Origin: Chitinophaga pendula
GTDB taxonomy: Bacteria; Bacteroidota; Bacteroidia; Chitinophagales; Chitinophagaceae
Direction of reading: 5' to 3'
Assembly (NCBI RefSeq): GCF_020386615.1
Contig: NZ_CP077769.1
Location: forward strand, 3,968,001 to 4,032,000
Length of the DNA stretch: 64,000 bases
Position 1 is the first letter of the stretch. Every line of letters starts with the position of its first letter. The notes beneath the pieces were generated by a model. It searched no databases. It was not told the origin of the DNA and saw only the letters and a program-made list of their open reading frames with translations. Positions 26,708-41,700 of the stretch are shown in pieces. The translations under genes were made by a program, and so were the position numbers.

Positions 26708-29700
26708 TTATAATTCAAAAACATCAAACTCCTCTTCAGATGCAGGAGTATTGTTCACGGATAAAGCGTCGATATATGCTGCCAGTTCTGCGATACATTT
26801 GAACTGGAATAACATTCTTATAGGAATATTTACATGTAATGCACGCTGAATATGGATAACAGCTTTCATGATCAGTAAGGAATGACCACCCAACTCAAAA
26901 AAGTCATCATATATACCTACCTGTTTTATATTCAGTAAGTTTTGCCAGATGTCTGCCAGGATAACTTCCGTTGCTGTACGTGGAGCCTCATAACTGATAC
27001 TCCGCTGTACTGTCTCGTCCGGTTCGGGCAGGGCCTTTTTGTTAATCTTTCCAATTGGCGTTAAGGGTAGGTAGTCCAGAGAGACCAGCGCAGCAGGTAT
27101 CATATGTTCTGGTAAGCAGGCTCTCAGATAGCTCATAATGCGACTACGATCAAAGATACCTTCAGGCACTACATAGGCTATCAACCGGTTGCTACCCTGT
27201 TGATCAGGCCGGGCTATTACGACCGCCTGGCTCACTAATTCGTGCTGCTGCAATGTGCTTTCTATTTCACCCAATTCTATACGATATCCTCTTACTTTTA
27301 CCTGGTCATCCATACGGCCCAGGTATTCAATACTACCATCCCGCAACCATCGTCCCATATCTCCCGTGCGGTATAAACGGTCGCCTGATCTTTTACTGAA
27401 AGGATCTGGTATGAATTTCTCTGCTGTCAGCTCTTCCCGGTTCAGATAGCCACGCGCTATTCCATCCCCGCCTATGTAGATTTCTCCTGGTACACCAAGT
27501 GGTACAGGTTGCAGAAATGAATCAGTAATATATATCTGGGTATTTGAAAACGGGATGCCTATCGGTACGGTATGATACTGATGATCCAGATCCACACGAT
27601 GTATACACTTACCGATAGTTGCCTCCGTGGGGCCGTAATGGTTGAATACGAGGCCACGATATCCCGCGGCAGATAGTTGTTCCAACACACTTAATGAGAA
27701 AGATTCGCCACCAAATACGATCACTTTCCGGGGTAAGGGGAGAACACCTTCTTCCGCATAAGACAGCCACAGAGATGGAACTATCTTCATACAATCAATG
27801 GTATTATCTTGCATGTATTGCACCAGTCTATCTTTGTGGAGTAACAGTTCTTCAGACAGGATATGTAAAGTCCGGCCCATGATCAGGGAGGAGAATAGTA
27901 TGGAATGGCCTGCGTCTGCACTTAATGAAGCAAACAGCGCAAAAGAGTTACAGGTATGCAACGATGCACTTTCTATCATCCCGTATACGTGGTCTGTCAA
28001 TGCGAGATGTTCTATCATTACCCCCTTCGGATAACCGGTGGAACCTGAGGTATAAATAATGTATACAAGATCCTTCACTCCAGCATGGCGATCTGCGACA
28101 ACTGCCGGAGCAGCCTCAATGACAGGCCAGTCCTCCTTCAGGCTGATGAAGCTAATATGTGATTCCAGGGATGTTAACTTCTCTCTGACCTGGGGATTGA
28201 CAATACATATCTTAGCATGGGTGTCTTCCAACATATAACGTAGCCGTTCACCAGGATAAGCTGACTCTAGTGGCACGTAGGCGCCGCCGGCCTTCAGTAT
28301 GCCCATTATCCCAATGATCATCTCTAAACTGCGGTCTACACAGATAGGCACCAGACTATCTTCCCGGATGCCCTGATGACGCAGGTAATACCCTAACTGG
28401 TTACTCCGTTCATCCAGCTCACGGTAACTCAGCGTCGTGCCTTCATATACTAACGCCGTCGCATCTGGCGTTCGCAATACCTGTTCCCGGAAAAGATCCA
28501 GGATCGTCTTGTCTTTAGGATAATTTACCTCTCCGCTATTAAAATGTTGCAATGTGGACATTTCCCCAGCCAACAACATCGGCAAGCACCCGATCTCTTT
28601 ATCAATATCTGCCAGAGCACTACGTAGCAACTGTTCATAATGGCCTACCATCCGAACGATCGTTTCCTGCTCATACAATTCTGTACTGTACTCCACCTGT
28701 AGATGCAAACCTGTCGGACGCTCTTCCAACATAAACGTCAGGTCAAATTTGGAGGTCCGGTGCGTATACCCAGCCCAGCTGATTTCAACGTCGCCAAGGA
28801 CTTCGCCTCCTATCGACGACTGACCCATGTTCTGTAATACAAATAATACCTGGAACAATGGACGACGGCTCATATCACGCTCTTTTACCACCGATTCTAC
28901 TACTTTCTCGAAGGGTACCGATTGATGTTCATATGCTTCCAGGGTACGTCCTCTTACCTGCTCCAGTAAACGCCTGAATGTAGGATTCCCACTCAGGTCA
29001 CTACGTAATACCAGTGTATTCACAAAAAAACCTACCAGTCCTTCCAGCTCATGATAAGGACGATTGGCGATAGGGCTGCCGACACTGATATCAGACTGAC
29101 CACTGTAGCGATGTAACAATACCTGGAAACCAGCCAGCAGCGTCATAAACATAGTAGCCCCATTCGACTGTGACAGCTGTTGTAGTCCTTGTTGTAATGT
29201 TATATCCAGCGTATGAACGTAAGAGGCACCTGCTACACTCAGCGTAGCAGGTCGGACATGATCCGTCGGAAGATCCAATGGCGTTATATCCCGCAACTGT
29301 TGTTGCCAGTATGACAAGGAGCTTTCAGACACTACCGCTGCTGCGTGTGTACGCTGCCATAGTGAATAATCTGCATATTGCAAGGGCAACGCTGGCAGAG
29401 ACTGCTGCTGTCCATAATGACCATATAGTATAACTAATTCTCGAACGATAATCTGCATGGACCAGCCATCAGATGCAATATGATGCAGTGTCAGTACCAG
29501 TATATGATCTGTTGGCGACAGTTCCAGTAATGATCCGCGCAACATATAATCTGTACTCAGATCGAATACTTTTGCAGTCAATGCATCGATATACGCAGAC
29601 AAAGAAGTCTCTTCCTGCAATATCGGATCCTTTATCACTTCTAGCTGCCAGTCTTCACCTGACTGTATATGTTGATAGGCCGATCCCTCCTCTTCATGTA

Positions 29701-32700
29701 TGACGGTGCGCAGTACTTCATGACGCTGGATGATCTGTTGCAGCGAAGATTCCAGTGCCGCCAGGTTCACACGGCCTCTCAAACGAAGTACAATAGGAAT
29801 ATGATAGGCCTGGCTGCCTTCCAGCCGATCGATGAACCAAAGGCGTTCCTGGCTGAATGATAAAGGTATATAAGTAGGTCTTTCCCGGGTCTCTAAGTAC
29901 AATGGCAAAGTGCTTTTATCCATTGTCTCCAGGTATTTAGCCAGTTGTGTGAGGACAGGGTAGCTGAAGATATCCTTGATCATCAGCGGTATTTGATATT
30001 GGTGCCGAAGGATAGCAATAACCCTCATCGCTAACAGAGAGTCTCCCCCCAATACGAAGAAATCATCAAGGGTACCTACTTGAGCTACGCCCAGCAGCTG
30101 TTCCCATATTCTTGCCAACAGGCGTTCTGCGGCAGTTACCGGTGCTTCGAAATCTTTTCCTGGTTGTTCAGCCGCCTCCGGAGAAGGCAGCGCTTTACGA
30201 TCAATCTTTCCATTGGCAGTTAGGGGGAAAGCATCCATTTCCACAAGGATGTTTGGTACCATATACGCAGGTAACGTGTTCCGCAGGTAAGCATTGATTT
30301 TTTCGCGGTCCGGGCTTCCTTGTGGTATAATATATCCTACCAGTTGTTTATGTCCACCAGTTACTGTCCTTACCGTTACGACAGCCTGCCTGACGTAGCC
30401 ACTCTGGCATAGCACCTGTTCTATCTCTCCTGGCTCAATACGGTAGCCTCGTACCTTTAACTGATCATCCAGTCGGCCCAGGTATTCTACTGTACCATCT
30501 GCCAACCAACGTCCGAGATCTCCAGTACGATACAGGCGGGCATCAGTAAGATGAGGAGCCTGTATAAATTTTTCTGCTGTAAGATCAGGACGATGCAGAT
30601 ATCCTCTCGCCAGTTGGGTGCCGCCTATACATATTTCGCCCGCCACCCCGACAGGATATGAACGTGCGTATTTGTCCAGGATATATACCTGGGTATTATG
30701 CAAAGGCCTGCCGATCTTCACCGGCTCTTGCTGATGTAATCGTTGTATCGTAGCCCAGATCGTCGTTTCTGTAGGACCATATACATTCCATACAGCGGCA
30801 GCTGTACGGGTAAGCTGGGCTTTCAGTTCGGGGGCTATAGCTTCACCTCCCGCCAGGATGGTCATACCCGTAGTATTGGTCCAGCCGCTATCCGTTAGCA
30901 TCTGCCAGGTTGCGGGGGTAGCCTGCATATGCGTAGGCACATGTATCGACAGCTGTTCCATCAGCAGGAAAGCATCCATTGCTTTATCCCGCCCTGTCAG
31001 GATCACTGTACCACCAGATATCAGCGGCAGGAATAATTCCAGGTAGGCAATATCAAAACTAAAGGTGGTAACAGCCAACCAGCGGCAGTATTCATCGATC
31101 TGCAAATGCTGCTGCATGGATAATAGAAAATTGAACAAGGAGTGGTGTTCGATCATCACTCCCTTAGGCTTTCCCGTAGAACCAGAAGTGTAGATCACAT
31201 AAGCCAGGTCATGTGGATGTATATTATATAGAGCCATCTCACATGGTACCGTTGACTCACCGGCTGCTATTTCTTCCAATACGATGATATGCAATCCATC
31301 TATGGGTGGTAAATATGGGCGGCTCTGACTATCACTTAATACCACAGATGCTCCTGTATCGGTCAACATATATTCCAGACGGTCCTGCGGATAGGCAGGA
31401 TCCAGTGGGACGTAAGCTCCTCCCGCTTTCAATATACCCAAGATGCCAGTCAGCATAGCAGCTTGGCGACCTGTGCAAATCGGTACCAACGTACCTGGCT
31501 GCATTCCCAACTGTTGCAGGTAAACCGCCACGCGGTCACTTTCTTCATGCAGTTCCCGATAGCTGAGTTGCTGATCTTCGTAAATCAATGCCGGAGCATC
31601 AGGATTCGCTATTACCTGCTTCACAAAAAGATTGAGTATGCTTTTATCAGCAGGATACGCCGCTACTGTCGCATTGAAGGATAACAATAGCTCCCGTTCC
31701 TGCGCAGTAATAATATGCTCCCTGTTTATCTCTTCCTCATAATGATCTAGGTAACATGAAATAACCGCTTCAGTATAATGCAAAAGATCTGTCAAAGATT
31801 TACCTGATGACAGTTTCTTACGTATTGAATAACTAACTGACAACTTATCCCCCGTGATATTGACCGTATGGTCCAGGTAGGTATTAGTAGATTCATAGTT
31901 CAATGCTCCATCACCGATGGTATCGAGCTGTTGACCTGCCGTTACTCCCATCTCCAGTTGATCGTACACATGGAAATTGATAAAGCTGAAAAGCGTATCA
32001 AAGAATGGATTCTTATCAGAGAATCTTTCATCCGTTATCCTGGTGATGTCCAGTAATGAGGTTGCCCCCTTATCTTTTAGCGTGATCAGTTTTTGCTGTA
32101 CTTTTCTAAAATATGTTTTCCAGGTAAGGGGAGCATTTCCTTCCACACAGAACCTGAATGGAATCGTATTGAGAAAACAACCCAATAGTTTTTCCCCATC
32201 TTCCATAGCTGGCCGGTTGTTGGTTACCAGTCCTACGGTCAATTCTTCTTCATGCGTCAACATACTTAATACATACAGGTAGGCCCCGAAAAACAATCCA
32301 TTCAGGGAAAGATTATCCTCTTTAGTCCGTTGTTGTATTTGTTTAAGATAAGCTGCCGGATAAGTCTTTTCCAGTTGCTGCTGCTCCGCGTCTCCTGAGA
32401 AGATATCCAAGCGCTTATAGCCTGCCATCTCTTGTTTCCAGAACTCCTTGTTCTTTCCGTTTTTCTTCTCCACTATACTTTCCACTACAAAGTCCTTATA
32501 TGTACATTTCAGTGGCCTCAGTGCTGCCGGTGCCTGATTTTTCTGGAGGTCCCAGTAAAGATTATTCAACTCTGTACTGAAAGTTGCCATACTCCATCCA
32601 TCCAGTATCGCATGATGGAATTGTAATAAAAGTACGGTCTGATTATGCTGTACATGGAAAATGGTGAACTTCCATAATGGAGGGTTGTGAACATCAAATG

Positions 32701-35700
32701 GTCGTTTACGTTCTTCTTCCAGGTATGTTTTAACATACTCACGTGCCTCTTCTTCTGTAATATGGGTAATATCAGCAGTATCTACCGCTATAGATACACT
32801 TTTATAAACGATCTGCATGCCAGTGTTATGCAGATCCAGCTTAAAGGCGGTTCGTAGTATTTCATGTTTTTGTGTCAACAACGATAAGGCCTGTTTGAAA
32901 ATATGTACATCAACGCGTTCGGACAACTGGTATATGAACTGATCATGATATACCGCAAGCGCCGGGTTTACCAATGATGCATATACCATTCCGCTCTGGA
33001 TATCACTCATCGGATAAATATCACCGATATTTTCCGGCGCCATCATTACCGGCAACATTTCTTCATATAAATCAGACAGCTCCTCTCTTACCAATAGTTG
33101 CTGCTGATTGGACAGGCCTATCTCCGTATGATCTATAAAATCAGCTAATTGCCGGATCGTTGGATGCTGATATACGTCAAATATCTTGATCTCCTTACCG
33201 GATGCCTTACGTAGTCTGCTGACAAGGCTGATTACCTTTATGGAATCTCCTCCTGATTCAAAGAAATTGTCTTCCAAACCAATAGGTCCCCATTCGAGCA
33301 GCTCCGACCAAACACCCGATAATAGTATTTCTGAGGTCGTTACAGGAGCAACATAATCATTATCCGTACATTCTACTGGAGATAAGGACAGTAATTGTTT
33401 GCGGTCTACTTTACCGTTCGGCGTCAGCGGAAGACTAGATAACTCTTGTATAACACCCGGCACCATGTATTCAGGTAACTTACTCCGTAGCCAGGATAGC
33501 AGCGCTTCCTTATCATAAGATGCGGCCGGCACCAGGTAACAGACCAGTTGGGAATGACCTTGAGCTAAAGCACGTGCCAGTACTACACACTGGCTAACCT
33601 GACCACTCTCGTACAACGCATGTTCGATCTCTCCCAGCTCTATACGGTAACCACGGATCTTAACCTGGTCGTCTATACGACCCAGGTATTCGATGGTCCC
33701 ATCCGGCAGCCAGCGGCAAAGGTCTCCCGTCCGGTACAAGCGGCCACCTTCGACATAAGGATCAGGCAGGAACTTCTCTGCGCTCAGTGCCGCACGCTTC
33801 AGGTAACCACGCGCTACCTGTACACCGCCAATACACAACTCACCAGGTACACCTACCGGCAATAACCGTTGAGTGCTATCGGTGATATAGATATTCGTAT
33901 TGGAAACCGCACGACCGATCGGTACGATGCTGCCATTCCAATCAGAAGGTACCTCCCAATAAGTAACATCTATCGCCGCCTCTGTTGGTCCGTATAAATT
34001 ATGCAAACGGACATGTGGTAAACGTGTCTTAAACAAGGACACCTGTGATGCCTTCAAAGCCTCGCCGCTGCACAGGATATCACGTACGCCAGAACAATCA
34101 CCCTCCTCCAGGTCCTGTAAAAACACCTCCAGCATGGACGGTACAAAATGTAATAAACTAATACCAGCACGACCGATCAGCGCCCGCAGATAGCCACTAT
34201 CCTTATGCCGGTCTGCTGACGCAAACACCACTTTAGCACCATATAACAAAGGCCATAACAGTTCCCATACCGATACATCAAAACTGAAACTCGTCTTCTG
34301 TAACACCGCATCGGTACTGTCTAGCCGGTATGTATCCTGGGCCCAGCGCAAACGGTTCAGTAAACCTCCATGTTCATTCATCACACCTTTAGGATGACCT
34401 GTAGAACCGGACGTATAGATCACATATGCCAGATCCTTTGGGGCAACCATATGGTCCACAGCATCAGCGGAAATACCCTCTAACCAGGCTGCTTCGTCCA
34501 GTAGTAGCAGGCGGCACTCAGCAGGTAATGACTGGCTAACGCCACGGCTGCTTAATACCAACGAGGCACCGGTGTCTTCCAGCATATACCGTAAACGTTC
34601 CTGCGGATAGGCGGGGTCCAGTGGTACATAAGCACCACCAGCCTTCAGTATCCCAAGGATACCTATCAGCATCTCCGGGCTACGTGTTATACAGAGAGGC
34701 ACCAATACGTCCCGGTCAACTCCCTGCTGACGCAGGTAATGAGCCAGTTGGTTGCTGCGCGCATCCAGCTCCCGGTAGCTCAGCATCTGCTCTTCATACA
34801 CGACAGCAGGGGCATCTGGCATAAGCAAGACCTGTGCACTGAATAAGTCCAGCACGGTTCCCTGTTCATAGCGTACTTTGGTACCCTGTAAAGTATCCAA
34901 CCGGACACGCTCCTCTGTTGTAAGGAGGATAATATCGTCCAGCTGTTTTACATCCTGGGATATGATCTGCTTTAATACATGTGCAAAATGAGCAGAGATC
35001 ATTGTCACATAATCCCTTGCCAGCAAGCTACTATTATAATGAAAGCGAATGATGGTACATGTAGCAGTAGCTATAATATTAATGCTAAGCGGATAGTTGG
35101 TTTGCTCATGTACCTCTACTGCTTCTACCTGTAAACGCCAGGAACGGGAGGCAGCTACCTCCGATAAGGGGTAGTTCTCAAAAACTAGGATACTGTCAAA
35201 AAGATCGCCACTTAATCCGGCCCATCCCTGGATCTCATTCAAGCCACTGTATTGATATACGCGACTATTCAACTGGTCTGATTGTAAACCCTGCAACCAC
35301 TTCTCTATATCTGCTATCCCGGTATATTGACTACGCAGGGGCAGCGAATTGATATACAGACCTACACGCTGTTCTATCCCAGCCAGATGCTCCGGACGGC
35401 CAGACACCGTTACTCCATAAACTACATCTGATTTGCCCGTGTAACTATGTAACAGGTAAGCCCAAACACCCTGCATCAAAGTATTGACCGTAATATGGTG
35501 ACGACGGCTATAACTGGTTAAAGCTGTTGTCAAAGTAGCATCCAACTCCAACTCCTCCTGAACATAATGCCCCTCTCCTTTCGTTCGCGAGGCGCCCTCC
35601 CGGACAAAAGGTAATAAACGGCCATCTTCCAGACCTGACAGATAACTTTTCCAATAAGCAGCTGCCAGTGATACATCCTGGCCCTCCAGGAAACGGATAT

Positions 35701-38700
35701 AATCTTCGTAACGATCTTCTTCCTGCCCTGACAGCAATCCTCCAGAGGATAAAGTTTCGTATGTCGTCAAAAATTCTTCCAGTAATATCTGCATGGACCA
35801 ACCATCAAACAAAATATGATGTGAGGTCCAGATCATCCGGTAACGATGAGCATCAAGACGTAACAGGCTAATACGCATCAACGGAGCAGATCCAAAGTCA
35901 AAACCTTGCTCACGGTCTGACAATGTATAGGCAGATACCGCCGACATATCCTGAGACTGGTAGTCATAGCATAACAACGGTAAATGCACCTGCTCATACA
36001 CACACTGGACGGGTATATTGAATACATCGTAGTAAAAACCACTACGCAATATACTATGGCGGTCCAATATGGCTTTCCAACTGTCGGCAAATACCATTTC
36101 GTCTACGTCTATCAGGTCACAGCACAATTGCTCTATATAGGCATGGGCATTCCCATTATACAGGCTATGGAACAACATCCCCTGTTGCAAGCCACTCAGG
36201 CGATAAAGACCGGAAATATTATCCCTACGCCGTACCCCATTGCTTACCTCATCCAGGAAAATATCCAGCTCTTCATGGCTGATCTCTTTCTCCAGTCCAT
36301 AGTCGGAAGGGGTATATGCCGTGCCTTGCTGTCCTTGTATGAGACAGTGGCTGATCAACGTGTTCAGACCTGACAGGTAAAGTGCCGATAAGGATAATAT
36401 ACTTTCACGACGGTAGTGAAGACCACTGTATCGGATGTCGATATGCAGCCTACCTCCCTGTACCTTACAATTGATCTGTATCTTCTCGCTATAACGGTGC
36501 GTACTGCTCACGCTATCTCCTACCGATTCTGACGCTACTCCCAGTAAACCATCTCCAGACACCGCGTTGTCCAACTGACCTAGGTAGTTGAATAAGATAT
36601 CCCAGGGTAAAGTGCCTGATAATCGTCCATCACCACATTGGTAACGTAATACACCATAACCTAAACCCTTGCCTGGGACCTTTCTTAACTGCTCCTTCAC
36701 CCCCTTGATCAGGGCAGCCGCACCCGCATCCTTACCTAGCCAAAGGTGTACTGGGTACAGGCTCGTAAACCATCCTACCGTACGGCTCAGGTCCATACCT
36801 CCACCCTGTAACTCTCGTCCATGACCTTCCAGACCGATCTGTAAAACCTCTTCCCCCGTCCAATCTCGTAGTGCCAGACCAAGACCCGCCAGCAGCAGGT
36901 CGTTGATCTCCGTATGATAGGCCTTACCTGCTTCCTGTAGTAACTGACGTGTCTCCACAGCTCCCAGCAAGACGGATACCTCTTCCATATCTCCATGGCA
37001 CACAGCTCCTGCGGAGGCTAGATCCACCTCCAGCGGACGGTAACCCGCATGAAGACCCGACCAGTATCCCGCTGTCGCCGATAGCTCTGATGAAGAGCCA
37101 TAAGCTCTCAGGCGGCTTTGCCACTCCCGGTAAGAGCTCGTCTTACCACCCAGCACCCCAGACCGGATCACTTCAAATGACAATAACTGGGACAGGTCTT
37201 CCAACAGGATACGCCACGATACCCCATCTATTCCCAGGTGATGAAATACAAGCAGCAAGCGGTTATCTCCCACTGAGAACGGTGTCTCCATCAATACCAC
37301 CCGTAACAACTCCCCTTTCCGGATATCAAGACTACGCTGGTAACGGTTACACAAATCCGTGATATGATCTCCCAACCCGGATGGCGATATCGAACGCAGG
37401 TCTTCTATTGCTAATGTTGCTTCGTGATCTCCATAATACTGTAACCAACCCGTTTCCGTCTCCTCGTAACGGAACCGTAACGCGTCGTGATGACGCACTA
37501 GTTCCTGGATAGCTGCCGTTAATCGGGTACTGCTTACCTGTTTGGATATAGTTAATAATATACTCTGATTAAAATGAGACACCGCTGAGCCGGCATGTTC
37601 AAAATACCACGACTGGATCGGCAGCAGCCCACTCGCTCCCTCCAGGTAACCCTGTTCGCCAGACGCTACGGATTGACCCTGACGACTAACCAGTAACTTT
37701 GATAAACTCCCGATCGTCTGGTGCTGGAAGATATCTCGCGGTTGAAGAGCATACCCTAAACGGCGTAAGCGGCTAACCACCTGGATCGTGATGATTGAAT
37801 CACCTCCCAGCTCAAAAAAGTTATCTCCGGTCCCTACCTGGCTTACGCCAAGTAAGGCCGACCAGATACCAGACAATACCGTTTCCAGCTCCGTTGCAGG
37901 AGCGACATATGCATTTCCAGTACCTTCTACTAAGGACAAGGACAGTAATTGTTTGCGGTCTACTTTACCGTTCGGCGTCAGCGGAAGACTAGATAACTCT
38001 TGTATAACACCCGGCACCATGTATTCAGGTAACTTACTCCGTAGCCAGGATAGCAGCGCTTCCTTATCATAAGATGCGGCCGGCACCAGGTAACAGACCA
38101 GTTGGGAATGACCTTGAGCTAAAGCACGTGCCAGTACTACACACTGGCTAACCTGACCACTCTCGTACAACGCATGTTCGATCTCTCCCAGCTCTATACG
38201 GTAACCACGGATCTTAACCTGGTCGTCTATACGACCCAGGTATTCGATGGTCCCATCCGGCAGCCAGCGGCAAAGGTCTCCCGTCCGGTACAAGCGGCCA
38301 CCTTCGGCATAAGGATCAGGCAGGAACTTCTCTGCGCTCAGTGCCGCACGCTTCAGGTAACCACGCGCTACCTGTACACCGCCAATACACAACTCACCAG
38401 GTACACCTACCGGCAATAACCGTTGAGTGCTATCGGTGATATAGATATTCGTATTGGAGATCGCACGACCGATCGGTACGATGCTGCCATTCCAATCAGA
38501 AGGTACCTCCCAATAAGTAACATCTATCGCCGCCTCTGTTGGTCCGTATAAATTATGCAAACGGACATGTGGTAAACGTGTCTTAAACAAGGACACCTGT
38601 GATGCCTTCAAAGCCTCGCCGCTGCACAGGATATCACGTACGCCAGAACAATCACCCTCCTCCAGGTCCTGTAAAAACACCTCCAGCATGGACGGTACAA

Positions 38701-41700
38701 AATGTAATAAACTAATACCAGCACGACCGATCAGCGCCCGCAGATAGCCACTATCCTTATGCCGGTCTGCTGACGCAAACACCACTTTAGCACCATATAA
38801 CAAAGGCCATAACAGTTCCCATACCGATACATCAAAACTGAAACTCGTCTTCTGTAACACCGCATCGGTACTGTCTAGCCGGTATGTATCCTGGGCCCAG
38901 CGCAAACGGTTTAGTAAACCCCCATGTTCATTCATCACACCTTTAGGATGACCTGTAGAACCGGACGTATAGATCACATATGCCAGATCCTTTGGGGCAA
39001 CCATATGGTCCACAGCATCAGCGGAAATACCCTCTAACCAGGCTGCTTCGTCCAGTAGTAGCAGGCGGCACTCAGCAGGTAATGACTGGCTAACGCCACG
39101 GCTGCTTAATACCAACGAGGCACCGGTGTCTTCCAGCATATACCGTAAACGTTCCTGCGGATAGGCGGGGTCCAGTGGTACATAAGCACCACCAGCCTTC
39201 AGTATCCCAAGGATACCTATCAGCATCTCCGGGCTACGTGTTATACAGAGGGGCACCAATACGTCCCGGTCAACTCCCTGCTGACGCAGGTAATGAGCCA
39301 GTTGGTTGCTGCGCGCATCCAGCTCCCGGTAACTCAGCATCTGCTCTTCATAAACGACAGCAGGGGCATCTGGCGTAAGCAAGACCTGTGCACTGAATAA
39401 GTCCAGCACGGTTCCCTGTTCATAGCGTACAGCCGGACCAGTATGTTGTTCTAATAACAAGCGAGCTTCATCCGGCTGCAATAATGAAAAAGTATTTATC
39501 CGTTCTTGTGGTGCAGTAATGATTTGGTATAAGATTCGTTCGTAGTGAGATACCATTCTTTCAATGGTATCCTTCCTATACAGATCCGTATTATATTCTA
39601 CACTAAGTTGCAGGCCATAGCTGGTTTCTTCTGCAGAAAAGGTCAGGTCAAATTTGGAGGTCTGGTGTATGAACGGTTCTACACTCAAAGCTACCTCTCC
39701 GGCTACGGCAGCAGGGAGTGTTGCCGCTTCCGTGTTTTGCAATACAAATAACACCTGGAATAAAGGATTACGGCTCATATCCCGTTCCTTTACAACGGCC
39801 TCAATCACTTTTTCAAGGGGTACAGACTGGTGTTCATAAGCCAATAAGGTACGTTCCTTTACCTGGTTCAACAAGTTCCTGAATGTGGGATTACCACTCA
39901 GATCACCACGTAATACCAGTGTATTTACAAAAAAGCCGACCAGCCCTTTCAGCTCATGGTAAGGACGGTTGGCAATAGGGCTACCCACACTCACATCTTC
40001 TTCGCCACTGTAGCGATATAACAATACCTGGAAAGCTGCCAGGAGGGTCATGAATAAAGTCACTCCTTCAGCCTGCGATAATTGTTGCAAGCGTTTTTGC
40101 AAACCGGTATCGAGTAATATTTCATAAGATGCACCTTCGCCACTCGGTATGGCCGGGCGAGCATAGTCTGCCGGCAGGTCCAGCGGAGCAAGTCCCGACA
40201 AGTATTCTTTCCAATAGGACAGCGCATCTTCATAGGCCTGTCCGGCTAAATGTGTACGCTGCCAAATTGCATAGTCAGCATACTGTAACTGGAGCGCTGG
40301 TAAATCCGGCAGACCGTTTCCCGTATTAGCCGCATATAACGCGGCCAGTTCTTTGACAATAATCGGCATAGACCATCCATCCGCCGCTATATGATGCAAC
40401 GTCAATACGAGTATGCACGCTGATGCAGATATAGGTAACAAATGTCCACGTAACATAAAGTCTGTGGAGAGGTCAAATGGCTGGCCGATCAATAACTGAA
40501 TATGATCAGCAATAGCACCCTCATCCTGCAGGTCATTCATTTTAGTTACGGCCAAATGCCAATTATCGGCTGGTTGTATTTTTTGGTAGGCTTTTCCTGC
40601 TGTTTCATGAATTACGGTACGCAGTATTTCATGCCTATCCACTACACTTTTTATGGCCTTTTCCAGGGCGATTACATTAACATTGCCTTTTAGCCTTAAT
40701 ACAATTGGAATATGATAAGCTTTGCTGCCTTCGAGCTGGTCTATAACCCAGAGGCGTTCCTGGCTGAAGGACAATGGTATCTGTGCCGGCCGGGATTGAG
40801 GCGTAATAACTATAGTAGGATGACCAGTGGGTTGTTCAGCCAATTGCGTTGCCAGTTCTGCGATAGTAGGATACTCAAAGATATCGCTGATCGATACATC
40901 GACATCCAATTTCCTGTTGATCGCGGCTACCAACCTCATCGCCAGCAGTGATTGCCCCCCCAGTTCAAAAAAGTCATCGTGTATACCCACTCGATCCACT
41001 TCCAGCAAGGCAGCCCATGTTTCCGCCAGTAAGGTTTCCACTTCCGTACGTGGCGCAGCATAATCACCTTGTTGCTGTTGTTCCTGGCTTTCGGCGGCAG
41101 GCAATAATTTACGGTCAATTTTACCATTGGTTGTTAACGGCAGACTGCCCAGTGGTATCAAAAACGCCGGTACCATGTGGTCTGGGAGTTTACGCCGGAG
41201 ATGATCCAGCAATCGCTCCCGGTCAAATACATCTGCCGGTACTATATAACCAGCCAGTTGCTGGTCTCCCTGTGCGCCACGTCTGGCTATCACGACCGCT
41301 TGTTTTACCAGTCCGCTTTGCTGTAACACATATTCTATCTCTCCCAATTCAATACGATAGCCACGTATTTTCACCTGGTCATCTATACGTCCAAGGTATT
41401 CTATTGTACCATCGGGTAACCAACGGCCCAGATCACCGGTACGGTACAAACGTGCATCCGACTCTTTGCTAAAACGGTCTGCGATAAAACGTTCCGCTGT
41501 CAGATCAGGCCGGTTCAGGTATCCTCTCCCCAGGCCTGCTCCGCCAATGTAAAGTTCTCCTGTTATACCGATAGGAACCAATTGTTGCCGGGTATCCAGT
41601 ATATAAGCACTTAACGTAGGGATGGGTTTACCTATTACGCTGGTACCATTATGCAGATGTATTTCTCCTATTTCCTGATAAGTTACGTGTACTGTAGTCT

